Positions 15,174 through 24,244 of a DNA stretch of 28,693 nt are shown here, in pieces (positions within the stretch are counted from its first letter, which is position 1; every line of letters begins with the position of its first letter). A model generated the notes under the pieces. That model had not been told where the DNA came from. It ran no database searches and saw only the letters and a list, made by a program, of their open reading frames with translations. The stretch is taken from assembly GCA_902591645.1 (NCBI GenBank), contig CACJBM010000018.1:1-28693 (forward strand), read 5' to 3'. This stretch comes from an uncultured Verrucomicrobiota bacterium. GTDB taxonomy: Bacteria > Verrucomicrobiota > Verrucomicrobiae > Verrucomicrobiales > DEV007. The position numbers and the translations under genes were made by a program.

Positions 15174-16511
15174 CTATGCAAATTTTCTAGGTTTGCGATG
15201 CACTAATGCATGGGCCTCGGAGTGATTTGTTATTTTCATTTCTTCTTGGTTCCAGATGAGTTTTTGACCATGAAAGCGGTTTGCAATATTGCCAAGCAAT
15301 GTTGTTTCGGTGAGAGGAACTGCGAAGTCGAAATTAGAAGTGGTCTTATCCTTTCCAAGACAAGCATCAACAAATGAGTGGTAATGGCTTCGACCTTTGA
15401 GCTTGGGCCTAGTTAGTCCCTTGTTTCTTGAATAGGGAACCAACTGAGGACCACCTACATGAGGCAATAAGAGATTGCCGGTTTCTCCGATGAAGAGGCT
15501 CCCTCCGCCAGGAAGTTGCCGGTCATCTTTTTCAAATCCTGCCAATTTTCTTGGGGGCTTCTTTCCGCCATCGTACCATCGAACGGTGATTCTGTCTCCG
15601 GTTGTCCATTTAGTGCCTGGAAAATCATATTCGTAAGTTGCCCAGGCTGGCCAATTTTCGGTGTTCCATTTTTCATTTTGAGCCCAATCATCAGGTACTC
15701 CAGTCGCAATGACGCTTCCGGGCGCTGTGAGTTCAAGGGCTTTGAATGGTGAGTCCATGATATGACACATAAAATCACCTATTGGCCCGGTCCCAAAGTC
15801 CTGCCAACCACGCCAGTTAAAGGGATGATAGATCCCGTTTTTATATGGTCGTTCTGCAGCTACTCCGAGCCACTTATCCCAGTCCAAAGTTTTTGGGATC
15901 GGGTCAGCACCCGGAGGCCTGCCCTGACGAGGAAAAGATGCTCCAGACCATGCGTGCACTTCTTTTATCTTTCCGATGACTCCGCTCTGGATAAGCAGTA
16001 CTGCCGAACGGTATTCGATGCTGGATTGTATCTGATTACCCATTTGGGTGACGACTCCTGCCTTCTTGGCAGCTTGTCCCATGGCCCGGGCTTCGGAAAT
16101 TTCGTGAGCTAGTGGCTTCTCACAATATACATGCTTTCCCTTTTCCATTGCAGCGATGGCAACGCTCGCATGCATATGATCAGGTATAGCGACTTGCACT
16201 GAATCAATTTTATCACCCTCATTTGCAAGTAGTTCACGCCAGTCCTGATACTTGCGAGCGTTAGGGAATTTTGCAGCGGCCTTAGACATTCGTGCAGTGT
16301 CGACATCACAGATAGCAGTAACATTCACATTGGGATGAGAAGAGATGTTGCTCAGATCGCTCCAGCCCTGCCCATCACAGCCTACGACAGCGTGACTCAA
16401 TTTAGAGTTTGGAGATGCAGAAGAAAGTAAATTTGGGATCACTGCCGGAGCAGTGGCCGCTAGTGATGATCTCTTGAGAAAGCGTCTGCGTGATGTTTGA
16501 ATAGAAGGCAT
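15174..16511 (-). CDS. Tat-exported Gfo/Idh/MocA family oxidoreductase
   Basis: An NAD(P)-dependent dehydrogenase-fold protein acting on sugars or sugar-like compounds outside the cytoplasm. The N-terminus has a twin-arginine signal, SRRRFLKRSS, followed by an apolar alanine-rich run (about 7-35). The Rossmann domain begins with a degenerate nucleotide-binding strand (HAVVGCDGQGWSDL), then AICDVD, DSVQVAIPDHMHA and the family signature YCEKPLAHE. The C-terminal domain contains HPFNWRGWQDFGTGPIGDFMCH, an active-site-like segment common in planctomycete and verrucomicrobial members. The 445 residues are a normal length. It appears monocistronic, between tRNA-Gly and the divergent trpC. The substrate cannot be told from sequence; polysaccharide or glycoside breakdown would fit the nearby esterases. 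Confidence 0.92.
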   Translation of the reverse strand: MPSIQTSRRRFLKRSSLAATAPAVIPNLLSSASPNSKLSHAVVGCDGQGWSDLSNISSHPNVNVTAICDVDTARMSKAAAKFPNARKYQDWRELLANEGDKIDSVQVAIPDHMHASVAIAAMEKGKHVYCEKPLAHEISEARAMGQAAKKAGVVTQMGNQIQSSIEYRSAVLLIQSGVIGKIKEVHAWSGASFPRQGRPPGADPIPKTLDWDKWLGVAAERPYKNGIYHPFNWRGWQDFGTGPIGDFMCHIMDSPFKALELTAPGSVIATGVPDDWAQNEKWNTENWPAWATYEYDFPGTKWTTGDRITVRWYDGGKKPPRKLAGFEKDDRQLPGGGSLFIGETGNLLLPHVGGPQLVPYSRNKGLTRPKLKGRSHYHSFVDACLGKDKTTSNFDFAVPLTETTLLGNIANRFHGQKLIWNQEEMKITNHSEAHALVHRKPRKFA

Positions 16512-16579
16512 AAATAGATAATGTTATTAACAGACTTTATCTGCGAGAAAAATCGACCCCAAATGAATATGCCTACGAG

Positions 16580-16607
16580 TTGAAGTTATTACATTAAAAG
16601 CTATCAT
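16580..16607 (+). promoter_or_regulatory. trpC promoter
   Basis: TTGAAG (16580-16585), a 16-base spacer and TATCAT (16602-16607) predict a start about ten bases before the trpC ATG, leaving almost no leader and no room for a Shine-Dalgarno sequence or an attenuator. Confidence 0.55.
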
Positions 16608-16624
16608 TTTAATTCTGAAACTGC

Positions 16625-17413
16625 ATGTCCGACAAATTAGCTGAAATCATATCTTATAAGAGGCAAGAGATTGAGCCCCTGATCCAGAGAGCTGAAAAGC
16701 TCAGGTATGCGGCTTTGGAAAGGAATGAATTCAAGTCATTAGCTTCCGCAATAAATGTTGGTTCTGACAGGCTCGGGCTCATTGCTGAGGTCAAGAAGGC
16801 ATCACCTTCTGCAGGTATAATTGCGGAGGATTTTGACCCTGTCATTCAGGCGAAGAAATATGCTGATGCTGGCGCTAGTGCTATTTCTGTTCTTACTGAT
16901 GAAAAGTATTTCAAAGGGAAGTTGGAATACTTGACCCAGATACAACAGGTCGTTGATGTTCCGGTTCTGAGAAAAGATTTTATAGTTCATGAATCACAGA
17001 TCTATGAGGCTTCAGTTGCTGGAGCTGATGCTATCCTTCTAATAGTTGCTGCTCTTAGTCAGGATGACCTCGAGAGGCTCTTTGATTGCGCTAACACCTA
17101 TCAGTTGGAAGTTCTAATGGAAGTCCATGATTTACCTGAACTTGAGAGGGCTCTAGCAACTGATGTGAAAATTATTGGTGTCAATAATCGTAACCTGAAA
17201 ACATTTGAGGTTGACCTAAAAAATACTGAATCCATTAGTGAGGAAGTGCCGGAAGATATTCTTTTCGTCAGTGAGAGTGGAATTAAAACGCCTCAGGATG
17301 CTTCTCTAGTTGCTAGCTGGGGAGCAGACGCAGTTCTGGTAGGTGAAACTCTAATGAGGGCCGATGATGTTGCTTCGACAGTCAAGGAGATCATGGAATC
17401 ACCTGCATCTTAA
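16625..17413 (+). CDS. trpC: indole-3-glycerol phosphate synthase
   Basis: TrpC closes the indole ring of the tryptophan pathway, converting carboxyphenylamino-deoxyribulose phosphate to indole-glycerol phosphate. The 262-residue TIM barrel shows the catalytic LIAEVKKASPSAG (Glu55, Lys57), SVLTDEKYFKG, VLRKDFIVHESQIYEA, LMEVHD, IGVNNRNLKTFEVDL, VSESGI, and the phosphate-binding ADAVLVGETLM. The length is normal and it is not fused to TrpF. It stands alone, with no other trp genes beside it. Its TAA stop overlaps, in a TTAA, the TAA of the convergent penicillin-binding protein gene. Confidence 0.96.
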   Translation: MSDKLAEIISYKRQEIEPLIQRAEKLRYAALERNEFKSLASAINVGSDRLGLIAEVKKASPSAGIIAEDFDPVIQAKKYADAGASAISVLTDEKYFKGKLEYLTQIQQVVDVPVLRKDFIVHESQIYEASVAGADAILLIVAALSQDDLERLFDCANTYQLEVLMEVHDLPELERALATDVKIIGVNNRNLKTFEVDLKNTESISEEVPEDILFVSESGIKTPQDASLVASWGADAVLVGETLMRADDVASTVKEIMESPAS

Positions 17414-19545
17414 TTGGACTGAAACAGGCGTTTCAGAACTCTTAAACGGTTTGGTTTTGCTTTACTGCTCTTAGTAATTGTCTGATTCTCATGAACATAA
17501 CAAAGATGCTTAGGGACCAGATCATGGGGTATCTTTTCGCGGTAAGTATTTCCTGATTTTTTGCAGTTCCTCCCTGGTAGTTGCCCACTTGTCCTGCAAA
17601 GAGTTAATTCGGTCATTGTAGCAGAACTGATCATCTCGTTTGCTGGATAACCGTACTTTTCACAAGCGAACATTATTCTTGTCCAGATCGGTAAGGCAAC
17701 GTTACTTCCGTAAGCTCCAGAAATGATGCTCTGAGGCTCGTCGAGGCCTGCCCACACACCGCACGTGACTTTGTCAGTGAAGCCAACGAACCAAGTGTCC
17801 TTGAAGTCGTTCGTTGTACCTGTCTTTCCTCCTGCCGGTTTACGGAATCCGAGGGACCTTGCTCGGGCACCTGTACCGTTAGCCGATACTACTTTTTCAA
17901 GAATTTTTGAGGTGACTGCACAAGGGGCAGACGGCAATGCCGGGTAACTTTGTGCTGCTGCCCGATAGAAAACTTTTCCACTACTATCTTCAATATAATT
18001 GATAGTGAAGGCTGGGACTCGACCTCCATTATTAGGAAATACCGTGTATGCACTAGTCAAAGATTCTAGATCGCAATCGAGATTTCCTAGAAATAATTGG
18101 GGTGTTATTTTGTCATCATCAATATTTATACCAACGCTAGCAGCGGTCTTTGTAACAGATTTCATGCCAGCAATGTTACCGACCCTGACGGACATTGTGT
18201 TGCGTGATTTGATTAGGCCATAACTTGCACTTTGTAATCCCATCGATTTACGATCAGCATTTTTAGGGTTCCAAGCCACATCAATGCTTTTGATTTCCCC
18301 TTTTCTTAGTGGACCATCATCAATGAGTGATCCGGGCATGAGTCCTATGTTAAATGCGGCAGCGTAAACGAAAGGTTTGAATGCTGATCCGATTGGCCTC
18401 TTCGCTGTGGTTGCTCGGTTAAATAGTGAATGCTTGATGCTCCTGCCGCCTACAATGGCGAGTACTGCGCCGGTCTCATTATTGAGCAATACTGCAGCAC
18501 CTTGAAGATAATTTGGAGTTCCTTTGGCTCCTCTTAGTTCGAATTGCTTTTTAGTTTGATGTTTATAACCGGGCCATTTTTCAATGGATAAAAGTCCTTC
18601 TTCAATTGCTCTTTCGGCTACCCTTTGAAGACGAAGATCGATACTGGTATAGATTTTGAGTCCGCCGTCTTCGGCATTTGACTCGCTCAGAGCATCATCC
18701 AAGTCCCTCCTAATAGCATCCAGTGCATAGCTGTTAATGGATTTTTTCTGAACGGGCCTTTGTTTTAAGACGCGAACGCGTTGAACCATCGCGTTTTTAA
18801 AATCTTTGTTCTGTATGGCTCCTTCAGAAAGCATTCTTTTGAGGACAGTTTTACGTTCTGAGTTAGCATCATCGTAATGACGGAAAGGTGAAAAACGATT
18901 AGGCCCACGGATAATGCCGGCCAACATTGCGGATTCACTTAGAGTCATCTCTGAGGCCCTTTTACCAAAGTAGGAGAGGCTTGCCATTTCAACGCCATAT
19001 ATGCCTGATCCAAAAAAGATTCTGTTCACATAAAATTCTAGTATCTGCTCTTTCGTGAAATTCTTTTCAATTCTGCGAGCTAGCATCACTTCGATTAATT
19101 TTCTATGAAGTGTTTTTTGGCTCATCAATTCTCGGAAGCTGTTCCTTGCTAGCTGCATTGTGATGGTACTTGCACCTTCTCGTTTGTTTCTAAAAACGTT
19201 GCGGTAAGCTGCTCTCAGAACGCCGGTAGGATCAATGCCTCCGTGTTCATAAAATCTTGCATCCTCTCGTATTAAGAGGGCCTTCACAAAGTGTTGGGAT
19301 ACTTGATGAATCGGAACGAACCTTGCTCCCGTGCCATGCAATTTACCAATTTCATTACCATGACAGTCAAAGACTACTGAGCTTCTAGGCATTCTCCCGA
19401 GTCTTTGCAGGTCATAATTCTTTGCCATTAAGGAGTAAACTCCAAGCACCACACCAATTCCTATGAGGGCAATGAGCCCGCACAGTGTTCCAAGCTTTAG
19501 GATGAGTCGGATCCTACCAAAGCGTTTAAGCTTTTTTTTGCGCAT
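17410..19545 (-). CDS. class A penicillin-binding protein (PBP1A family)
   Basis: A bifunctional peptidoglycan synthase with a glycosyltransferase that polymerises lipid II and a transpeptidase that cross-links it. After a basic N-terminus there is one membrane anchor (about 15-37). The GT51 domain spans about 65-245: catalytic Glu94 in IREDARFYEHGGID, GASTITMQLARN, and RRIEKNFTKEQILEFYVNRIFFG. The transpeptidase spans about 340-640: SAFK (387-390), SRN (447-449), KTG (574-576). The C-terminus has the cysteine pair seen in many PBP1A proteins (LCRTSGQLPGRNC). All catalytic motifs are intact in the 711 residues. Its presence implies a peptidoglycan wall. It is convergent with trpC and divergent from the fused hydrolase gene. 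Confidence 0.93.
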   Translation of the reverse strand: MRKKKLKRFGRIRLILKLGTLCGLIALIGIGVVLGVYSLMAKNYDLQRLGRMPRSSVVFDCHGNEIGKLHGTGARFVPIHQVSQHFVKALLIREDARFYEHGGIDPTGVLRAAYRNVFRNKREGASTITMQLARNSFRELMSQKTLHRKLIEVMLARRIEKNFTKEQILEFYVNRIFFGSGIYGVEMASLSYFGKRASEMTLSESAMLAGIIRGPNRFSPFRHYDDANSERKTVLKRMLSEGAIQNKDFKNAMVQRVRVLKQRPVQKKSINSYALDAIRRDLDDALSESNAEDGGLKIYTSIDLRLQRVAERAIEEGLLSIEKWPGYKHQTKKQFELRGAKGTPNYLQGAAVLLNNETGAVLAIVGGRSIKHSLFNRATTAKRPIGSAFKPFVYAAAFNIGLMPGSLIDDGPLRKGEIKSIDVAWNPKNADRKSMGLQSASYGLIKSRNTMSVRVGNIAGMKSVTKTAASVGINIDDDKITPQLFLGNLDCDLESLTSAYTVFPNNGGRVPAFTINYIEDSSGKVFYRAAAQSYPALPSAPCAVTSKILEKVVSANGTGARARSLGFRKPAGGKTGTTNDFKDTWFVGFTDKVTCGVWAGLDEPQSIISGAYGSNVALPIWTRIMFACEKYGYPANEMISSATMTELTLCRTSGQLPGRNCKKSGNTYREKIPHDLVPKHLCYVHENQTITKSSKAKPNRLRVLKRLFQSN

Positions 19546-19714
19546 TAAAAATTGCCTTAATTTCAGGGGAAAAAGGGACCTTACGATCGTTTATATTTAT
19601 AAAAATTCAAGATTTCATAATAAAAAAACAACTTCCAGAGGTTTTGCCGCAATTGGTCTTATCTTCATGGACGTGAGCTTGTAGTGGGACTCATAAAAGT
19701 GTCATAGTTTAAGA

Positions 19715-21763
19715 ATGAAAACTTGTGCTTTTCTTTTTATTTTTCTGGGAACGCTTCCCCTATTAATTTCCTCTCCTCGGACTCTTCCCGAGGGGAGCGT
19801 GCTCGAAGACAAGAGGCTCTTGGCACTGAAGGATCTACATGGTTATTTCCCTTTTGAACCTCCCAAATCAGTCGAAGAATGGTCGCACCGTTCAGCGAAA
19901 ATAAGACACCAACTAAGAGTAGCGGTTGGCCTTTATCCCGAACCCACTAAGTGTCCGTTAAATTCTGTTATCAGGGACAGGAAAGATCATGGCGACTTCA
20001 CTGTTGAGAAAGTTTTCTTTGAAACATTGCCCGGTTATTACCTCACTGGAACATTGTACCGGCCCAAGGATTCCAACAAAAAACGACCTGGTGTCCTTTG
20101 TCCTCATGGGCACTGGAAAGATGCCCGTTTTTATGATGCTGGTGAAGTAAAAGCGAAGCAGCAGATAGATAAGGGAGCAGAATCAGATATTGAAAGTGCT
20201 CGTAATCCATATCAGGCCCGATGCGTTGGACTTGCCCGGCTAGGATGCACTGTTTTCCAATATGACATGATTGGCAATTCCGACAATCATCAGATCTCTT
20301 ATGAGATTGCTCATAAGTTTGCAAAGCAGAGGCCGGCAATGATTTCAGAAAAGAAATGGGGGCTTTACAGTCCCCAAGCAGAGTCTCATCTGCAGAGCAT
20401 CATGATGCTACAGACATGGAATTCAATTCGCGCCATAGATTTTATGCAGGGGCTTGAGGATGTTGACCCGGACCGTATAGCTGTGACCGGAGCGAGTGGA
20501 GGGGGAACACAAACTTTCATGGTTTCGGCTCTTGATCCGAGAGTCAAAGTTTCAATGCCTGCTGTGATGGTCTCGACTGCGATGCAGGGAGGGTGCACTT
20601 GCGAGAATGCTGCCCTTCTTCGTGTCAATGAAGGGAACATTGCGTTTGCTGCCTTATTTGCCCCTAAGCCACTGGGTCTGACTACAGCCAATGACTGGAC
20701 CAAGGAAATGGCAATTAAAGGATTTCCTGATCTCAAGAAAACTTACCATGCCTTGGGTGCTCCTCAGAATGCTATGCTTCATAACCGTATTGAATTTGGG
20801 CACAATTATAATCTGCCTTCACGACAGGCTATGTATGGCTGGTTCAATAAGCATTTAGGCCTCGGATCCAAGGAGCCGCAAAATGAAAGGCCTCATGCTA
20901 GACTTAGTAAAGAAAAGCTGAGTGTTTGGGATAAGGAACACCCGATGCCTCCCGGAGGAGATGAATTTGAAGTCGGATTATTGCAATTACTCGCTAAGGA
21001 CATCCAAAAGAAAGTCAAATCTGATCCAAAGATCGCACGCATTGGATGGGATGCTATTCTGGATTCGGACCTCGAAAGGTGTGTCGATGTTGAATGGGAT
21101 CTCGTTGTTAAAAACCAACGAGATGGGTATTTGGAAATGGCCGGGATTATAAAGAATGTCACTTGTGGGGAGCAGGTTCCTGCAATCTTTCTTTATCCTG
21201 ACGCAAATTGGAACAAGAGGGCAGTGATCTGGTTAAGCCGTTCAGGAAAGGATGGTCTGTATGAAGGTAATGAACTAAAAAAAGAAGTTAAAAAATTACT
21301 TCTCGATGGCAATGCAGTTTGCGGTATAGACCTTTTTATGCAGGGTGAATTCCTTAAGGACGGGAAAGAGTCTAAGGTCACAAGGCGAGTCAATAACAAC
21401 CGGGAAGCCGCTGCTTATACTTTTGGTTATAATAGTACACTCTTTGTTCACCGGGTCCGAGATGTTCTTACAACAATTAAAATGATTAAGTCTGATAAGC
21501 ATGGAGCCAGAGAAATTGATTTGGTTGGGATGCGCGGGGCAGGACATTGGGCAGCAGCAGCTAACTATGCTGCTCGGGGTGCAATTGATCGGGCCGTGAT
21601 AGAGACTGGCGGATTTACATTTATAGGGATTAAAAGTATTCGTGATCCGGACTTCCTTCCCGGATCTTCAAGATATGGAGACATAGGAGCTCTGATCAAT
21701 CATGCCAAGACCAAGCCTTGGGTAGTGGATTCGAAGGGTCTTCCTGATTGGATCAGGTCCTAG
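19715..21763 (+). CDS. secreted acetylxylan-esterase-like alpha/beta hydrolase, two-domain fusion
   Basis: A 682-residue exported hydrolase of the acetylxylan-esterase-like group common in PVC bacteria. The signal peptide is at about 1-20. The first domain (about 35-385) has GVLCPHGHWKD, FQYDMIGNSDN, the nucleophile elbow GASGGGTQT (Ser261), GGCTCE, an acid candidate in TANDWTKE (Asp327), and a histidine in FGHNY (His363), a plausible triad. The second domain (about 430-675) repeats the hydrolase layout: a strand AVIWLSRSGKDG, then DLVGMRGAGHW at 603-612. There the elbow serine is replaced by Arg607, so it is probably inactive. The likely substrates are acetyl or methyl esters on polysaccharides, but this is inferred. 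It is alone on its strand, convergent with the cysteine desulfurase gene. Confidence 0.82.
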   Translation: MKTCAFLFIFLGTLPLLISSPRTLPEGSVLEDKRLLALKDLHGYFPFEPPKSVEEWSHRSAKIRHQLRVAVGLYPEPTKCPLNSVIRDRKDHGDFTVEKVFFETLPGYYLTGTLYRPKDSNKKRPGVLCPHGHWKDARFYDAGEVKAKQQIDKGAESDIESARNPYQARCVGLARLGCTVFQYDMIGNSDNHQISYEIAHKFAKQRPAMISEKKWGLYSPQAESHLQSIMMLQTWNSIRAIDFMQGLEDVDPDRIAVTGASGGGTQTFMVSALDPRVKVSMPAVMVSTAMQGGCTCENAALLRVNEGNIAFAALFAPKPLGLTTANDWTKEMAIKGFPDLKKTYHALGAPQNAMLHNRIEFGHNYNLPSRQAMYGWFNKHLGLGSKEPQNERPHARLSKEKLSVWDKEHPMPPGGDEFEVGLLQLLAKDIQKKVKSDPKIARIGWDAILDSDLERCVDVEWDLVVKNQRDGYLEMAGIIKNVTCGEQVPAIFLYPDANWNKRAVIWLSRSGKDGLYEGNELKKEVKKLLLDGNAVCGIDLFMQGEFLKDGKESKVTRRVNNNREAAAYTFGYNSTLFVHRVRDVLTTIKMIKSDKHGAREIDLVGMRGAGHWAAAANYAARGAIDRAVIETGGFTFIGIKSIRDPDFLPGSSRYGDIGALINHAKTKPWVVDSKGLPDWIRS

Positions 21764-21774
21764 GATTATATATA

Positions 21775-22938
21775 TCAGGAAGAGAAAATGACTGGCCCGT
21801 CACTTCTGAGAGAGCGAATTTTCTCAACACAGGCAATAATGATTTGAGAGGAATCTTCTATTTCCTGTTCCGTGTTCATTGAAGAGACGGATAACCGGAC
21901 ACTTGATAGTGCGCGCTCATCAGTATGCCCCATCGCTTTCATGATCCTTGATGGTTCCCTAGTTCCTGTGCTGCAAGCAGAACCGCTTGCGATGCAAAGA
22001 CCCTTATCGTTTGCCAGAATTAACAGATCACCGGCATCAACGTTATCAAAGCTTAGATGAGAAGTGTTGGGTAAACGGAAACGGGAACACCCATTGCGGT
22101 GAGTTCCTTTGATATTGTTCATGAGACTCTTTTCTAAAGCATCACGTAGATGGCTTAGTTTTTCTTGTCCATGATCATTTAATCTTTCAGTGGCAAGTTC
22201 GGATGCTTTTCCTAATGCTACGATCTGTGCAACGGCTTCGGTCCCGGCTCTTTTCCCATTTTCCTGATTTCCTCCTATTAGTAATGGCTTGTAGGGTGCT
22301 CCGTTGCGCACATAAAGGGCGCCTACTCCTTTCGGCGCATGGAACTTATGACCAGATATCGAAAGGAAGTCGATGTTACTTGAGCTCACATCGATAGGGA
22401 TTTTTCCTGCAGCATTCACTGCGTCTGTATGAAAGAGAGTTCCTGATTCTTTGGCGATTAATGAAGCCTCCTGAATCGGTTGGCAAACACCAGTTTCATT
22501 GTTTGCCCACATTATAGTTACTAGTGCAGTGTCTGGTCTGATCGCGGTCTTGAGATCCTCTAGACTGATAATTCCTTCCTCGTTCACCGGCAATTCAGTG
22601 ACCTCTAGGCTTGGCAGGACTGCCTTTGCAAATGCAATGACAGCGGAATGCTCTATTGAAGTGGTAACGATGTGCCGTTTTTCAGGCATTGCCGTAATAG
22701 CTGAAAAGATTGCAGCATTATCGGACTCTGTTCCGCATGAAGTGAAAACGATTTCCTCAGAATCTGAATTCAAAAATTTAGCAACTTGATTGCGTGCATC
22801 TGTTACAGCTTTATAGCTTCTTCTGCCAAGGTCATATCCCGTTGAAGGATTTCCATATTCATCGTTCAGGAAAGGACTCATGGCCTTTGCAACTTCCGAA
22901 TGAACTCGGGTCGTTGCATTGTTATCTAGATAAATCAC
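21775..22938 (-). CDS. cysteine desulfurase (IscS/NifS type)
   Basis: A PLP enzyme that takes sulfur from cysteine as an enzyme-bound persulfide for iron-sulfur clusters and thio-cofactors or tRNA. The 387 residues start YLDNNATT and include FTSCGTESDNAA, HTDAVNAAGK, the PLP lysine in SISGHKFHAPKG (Lys198), and the catalytic cysteine in CIASGSACSTG (Cys322). The start is GTG at 22938, supported by the canonical N-terminus. It lies 45 bases downstream of folC on the same strand and may belong to the accD-folC unit. iscU, mnmA and an Rrf2-type regulator are not adjacent, so sequence does not decide between iscS and nifS naming. Confidence 0.94.
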   Translation of the reverse strand: MIYLDNNATTRVHSEVAKAMSPFLNDEYGNPSTGYDLGRRSYKAVTDARNQVAKFLNSDSEEIVFTSCGTESDNAAIFSAITAMPEKRHIVTTSIEHSAVIAFAKAVLPSLEVTELPVNEEGIISLEDLKTAIRPDTALVTIMWANNETGVCQPIQEASLIAKESGTLFHTDAVNAAGKIPIDVSSSNIDFLSISGHKFHAPKGVGALYVRNGAPYKPLLIGGNQENGKRAGTEAVAQIVALGKASELATERLNDHGQEKLSHLRDALEKSLMNNIKGTHRNGCSRFRLPNTSHLSFDNVDAGDLLILANDKGLCIASGSACSTGTREPSRIMKAMGHTDERALSSVRLSVSSMNTEQEIEDSSQIIIACVEKIRSLRSDGPVIFSS

Positions 22939-22983
22939 AGGGTTCTTTTATATAAGAGATTTTATTTGGTAAGAATTATATTA

Positions 22984-24210
22984 TCATTGGTCACTTGGTT
23001 CGAACGTTAAGTTCCCTTCGTCCAGAATAGATAAGGCTTCTCCGGCTAGGAACAATGAACCAACGATAAGAACGTGTCTATCTGAAGCCTCAGTTTTCTT
23101 GATGGCGTTTTGAACTGATTCTTCATATTCATTTGTTATATGACTAGGAATGAGTCGAGCAATGTCTTCTCGGCTAGCTAACTTTCTGGGCGTATTTGGC
23201 TGAGTACATATAAAATTTTCTGCTATTTGCGATATGACATTAATTAATGAATGGAGGTCCTTATTTGCTGCGGCTGCGAAAATAACGACCGGTTTAATCT
23301 CCCCATACACCTCTTTCCAGGTTTCTACTAGTGCCCTTGCTCCCTCGATGTTGTGGGCGCCATCAATTACGATGTCCTTTCCTCTCTTCTGGGGGAATTG
23401 GTCGAACCTTCCCCTCCATTTTGTTTGAGTTAGGCCTTTGACATAAGAATTTTGGTTGATTTGAAAGGGGCAATTCTCAAGGGCAGCAACTGCAAGAGCC
23501 GCATTTTGGAGTTGATGTTTGCCTCGAAGAGAAATGTTTTCCTGTTCACAGGACCCTTCAACGTAGAGGACACTTGTTCCCAATTCTTTGGCTCTTGAAT
23601 CAAGAACTGCTTGCGCATCATTGTGCTGAGGGGCCGAGATTACTGGGACCCCCTCCTTAATGATGCCTGCTTTTTCTTGAGCAATCTCAGATATACTTTC
23701 ACCTAGTATGTGCTGATGATCAAGACTGATAGGAGTAATTACACAGACAGAAGGTAAGATTGAGTTTGTTGAATCGAGTCTTCCTCCAAGACCCACTTCA
23801 ACTACGGCCACATCCATTTTTTTTTCTGTGAACAGTTTGAATGCTAGGGCTGTCGTAATTTCAAAGAAGGTAGGAACCTCTTCCCATTCACTTACAAGCT
23901 CCTTTAGGTGAGTCAAACCTTTCGCAATTTCAATTTCGTTGGCTGGCCTTCCGTCTAACGAAATTCGTTCGCGGAAAGAAATAAGATGAGGCGAAGTGAA
24001 GAGACCCGTTCTATGACCAGAAGCTCTGAGTATCGAATCCATGAAGGCACAGGTTGATCCTTTTCCGTTCGTTCCAGCCACATGAATAATAGGCATTTCC
24101 GGGTCCGGGACCTTCAATTCATTGAGGAGTCTAATTATACTGGTTAGCCCCAGTTTAATTCCTGATTCCTGTCGGCTATAGAGCCATCGGATAGATTCCG
24201 TATAGTCCAT
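22984..24210 (-). CDS. folC: bifunctional folylpolyglutamate / dihydrofolate synthase FolC
   Basis: FolC joins glutamate to dihydropteroate and adds glutamates to tetrahydrofolate, an ATP-dependent Mur-ligase-fold enzyme. The 408 residues contain the P-loop HVAGTNGKGSTCAFMDSIL (43-61), the folate/ATP segment TGLFTSPHLISFRERI, FFEITTALAFKLF, VEVGLGGRLDSTN, ISLDHQHILG, EKAGIIKEGVP and DGAHNIEGARALVETW. The length is normal. It follows accD by 34 bases on the same strand, the accD-folC arrangement found in many bacteria, and is followed by the cysteine desulfurase. No defect was seen. Confidence 0.95.
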   Translation of the reverse strand: MDYTESIRWLYSRQESGIKLGLTSIIRLLNELKVPDPEMPIIHVAGTNGKGSTCAFMDSILRASGHRTGLFTSPHLISFRERISLDGRPANEIEIAKGLTHLKELVSEWEEVPTFFEITTALAFKLFTEKKMDVAVVEVGLGGRLDSTNSILPSVCVITPISLDHQHILGESISEIAQEKAGIIKEGVPVISAPQHNDAQAVLDSRAKELGTSVLYVEGSCEQENISLRGKHQLQNAALAVAALENCPFQINQNSYVKGLTQTKWRGRFDQFPQKRGKDIVIDGAHNIEGARALVETWKEVYGEIKPVVIFAAAANKDLHSLINVISQIAENFICTQPNTPRKLASREDIARLIPSHITNEYEESVQNAIKKTEASDRHVLIVGSLFLAGEALSILDEGNLTFEPSDQ

Positions 24211-24244
24211 GACTAAGTTCCTAGACCAATTAAATAAAGATCAA

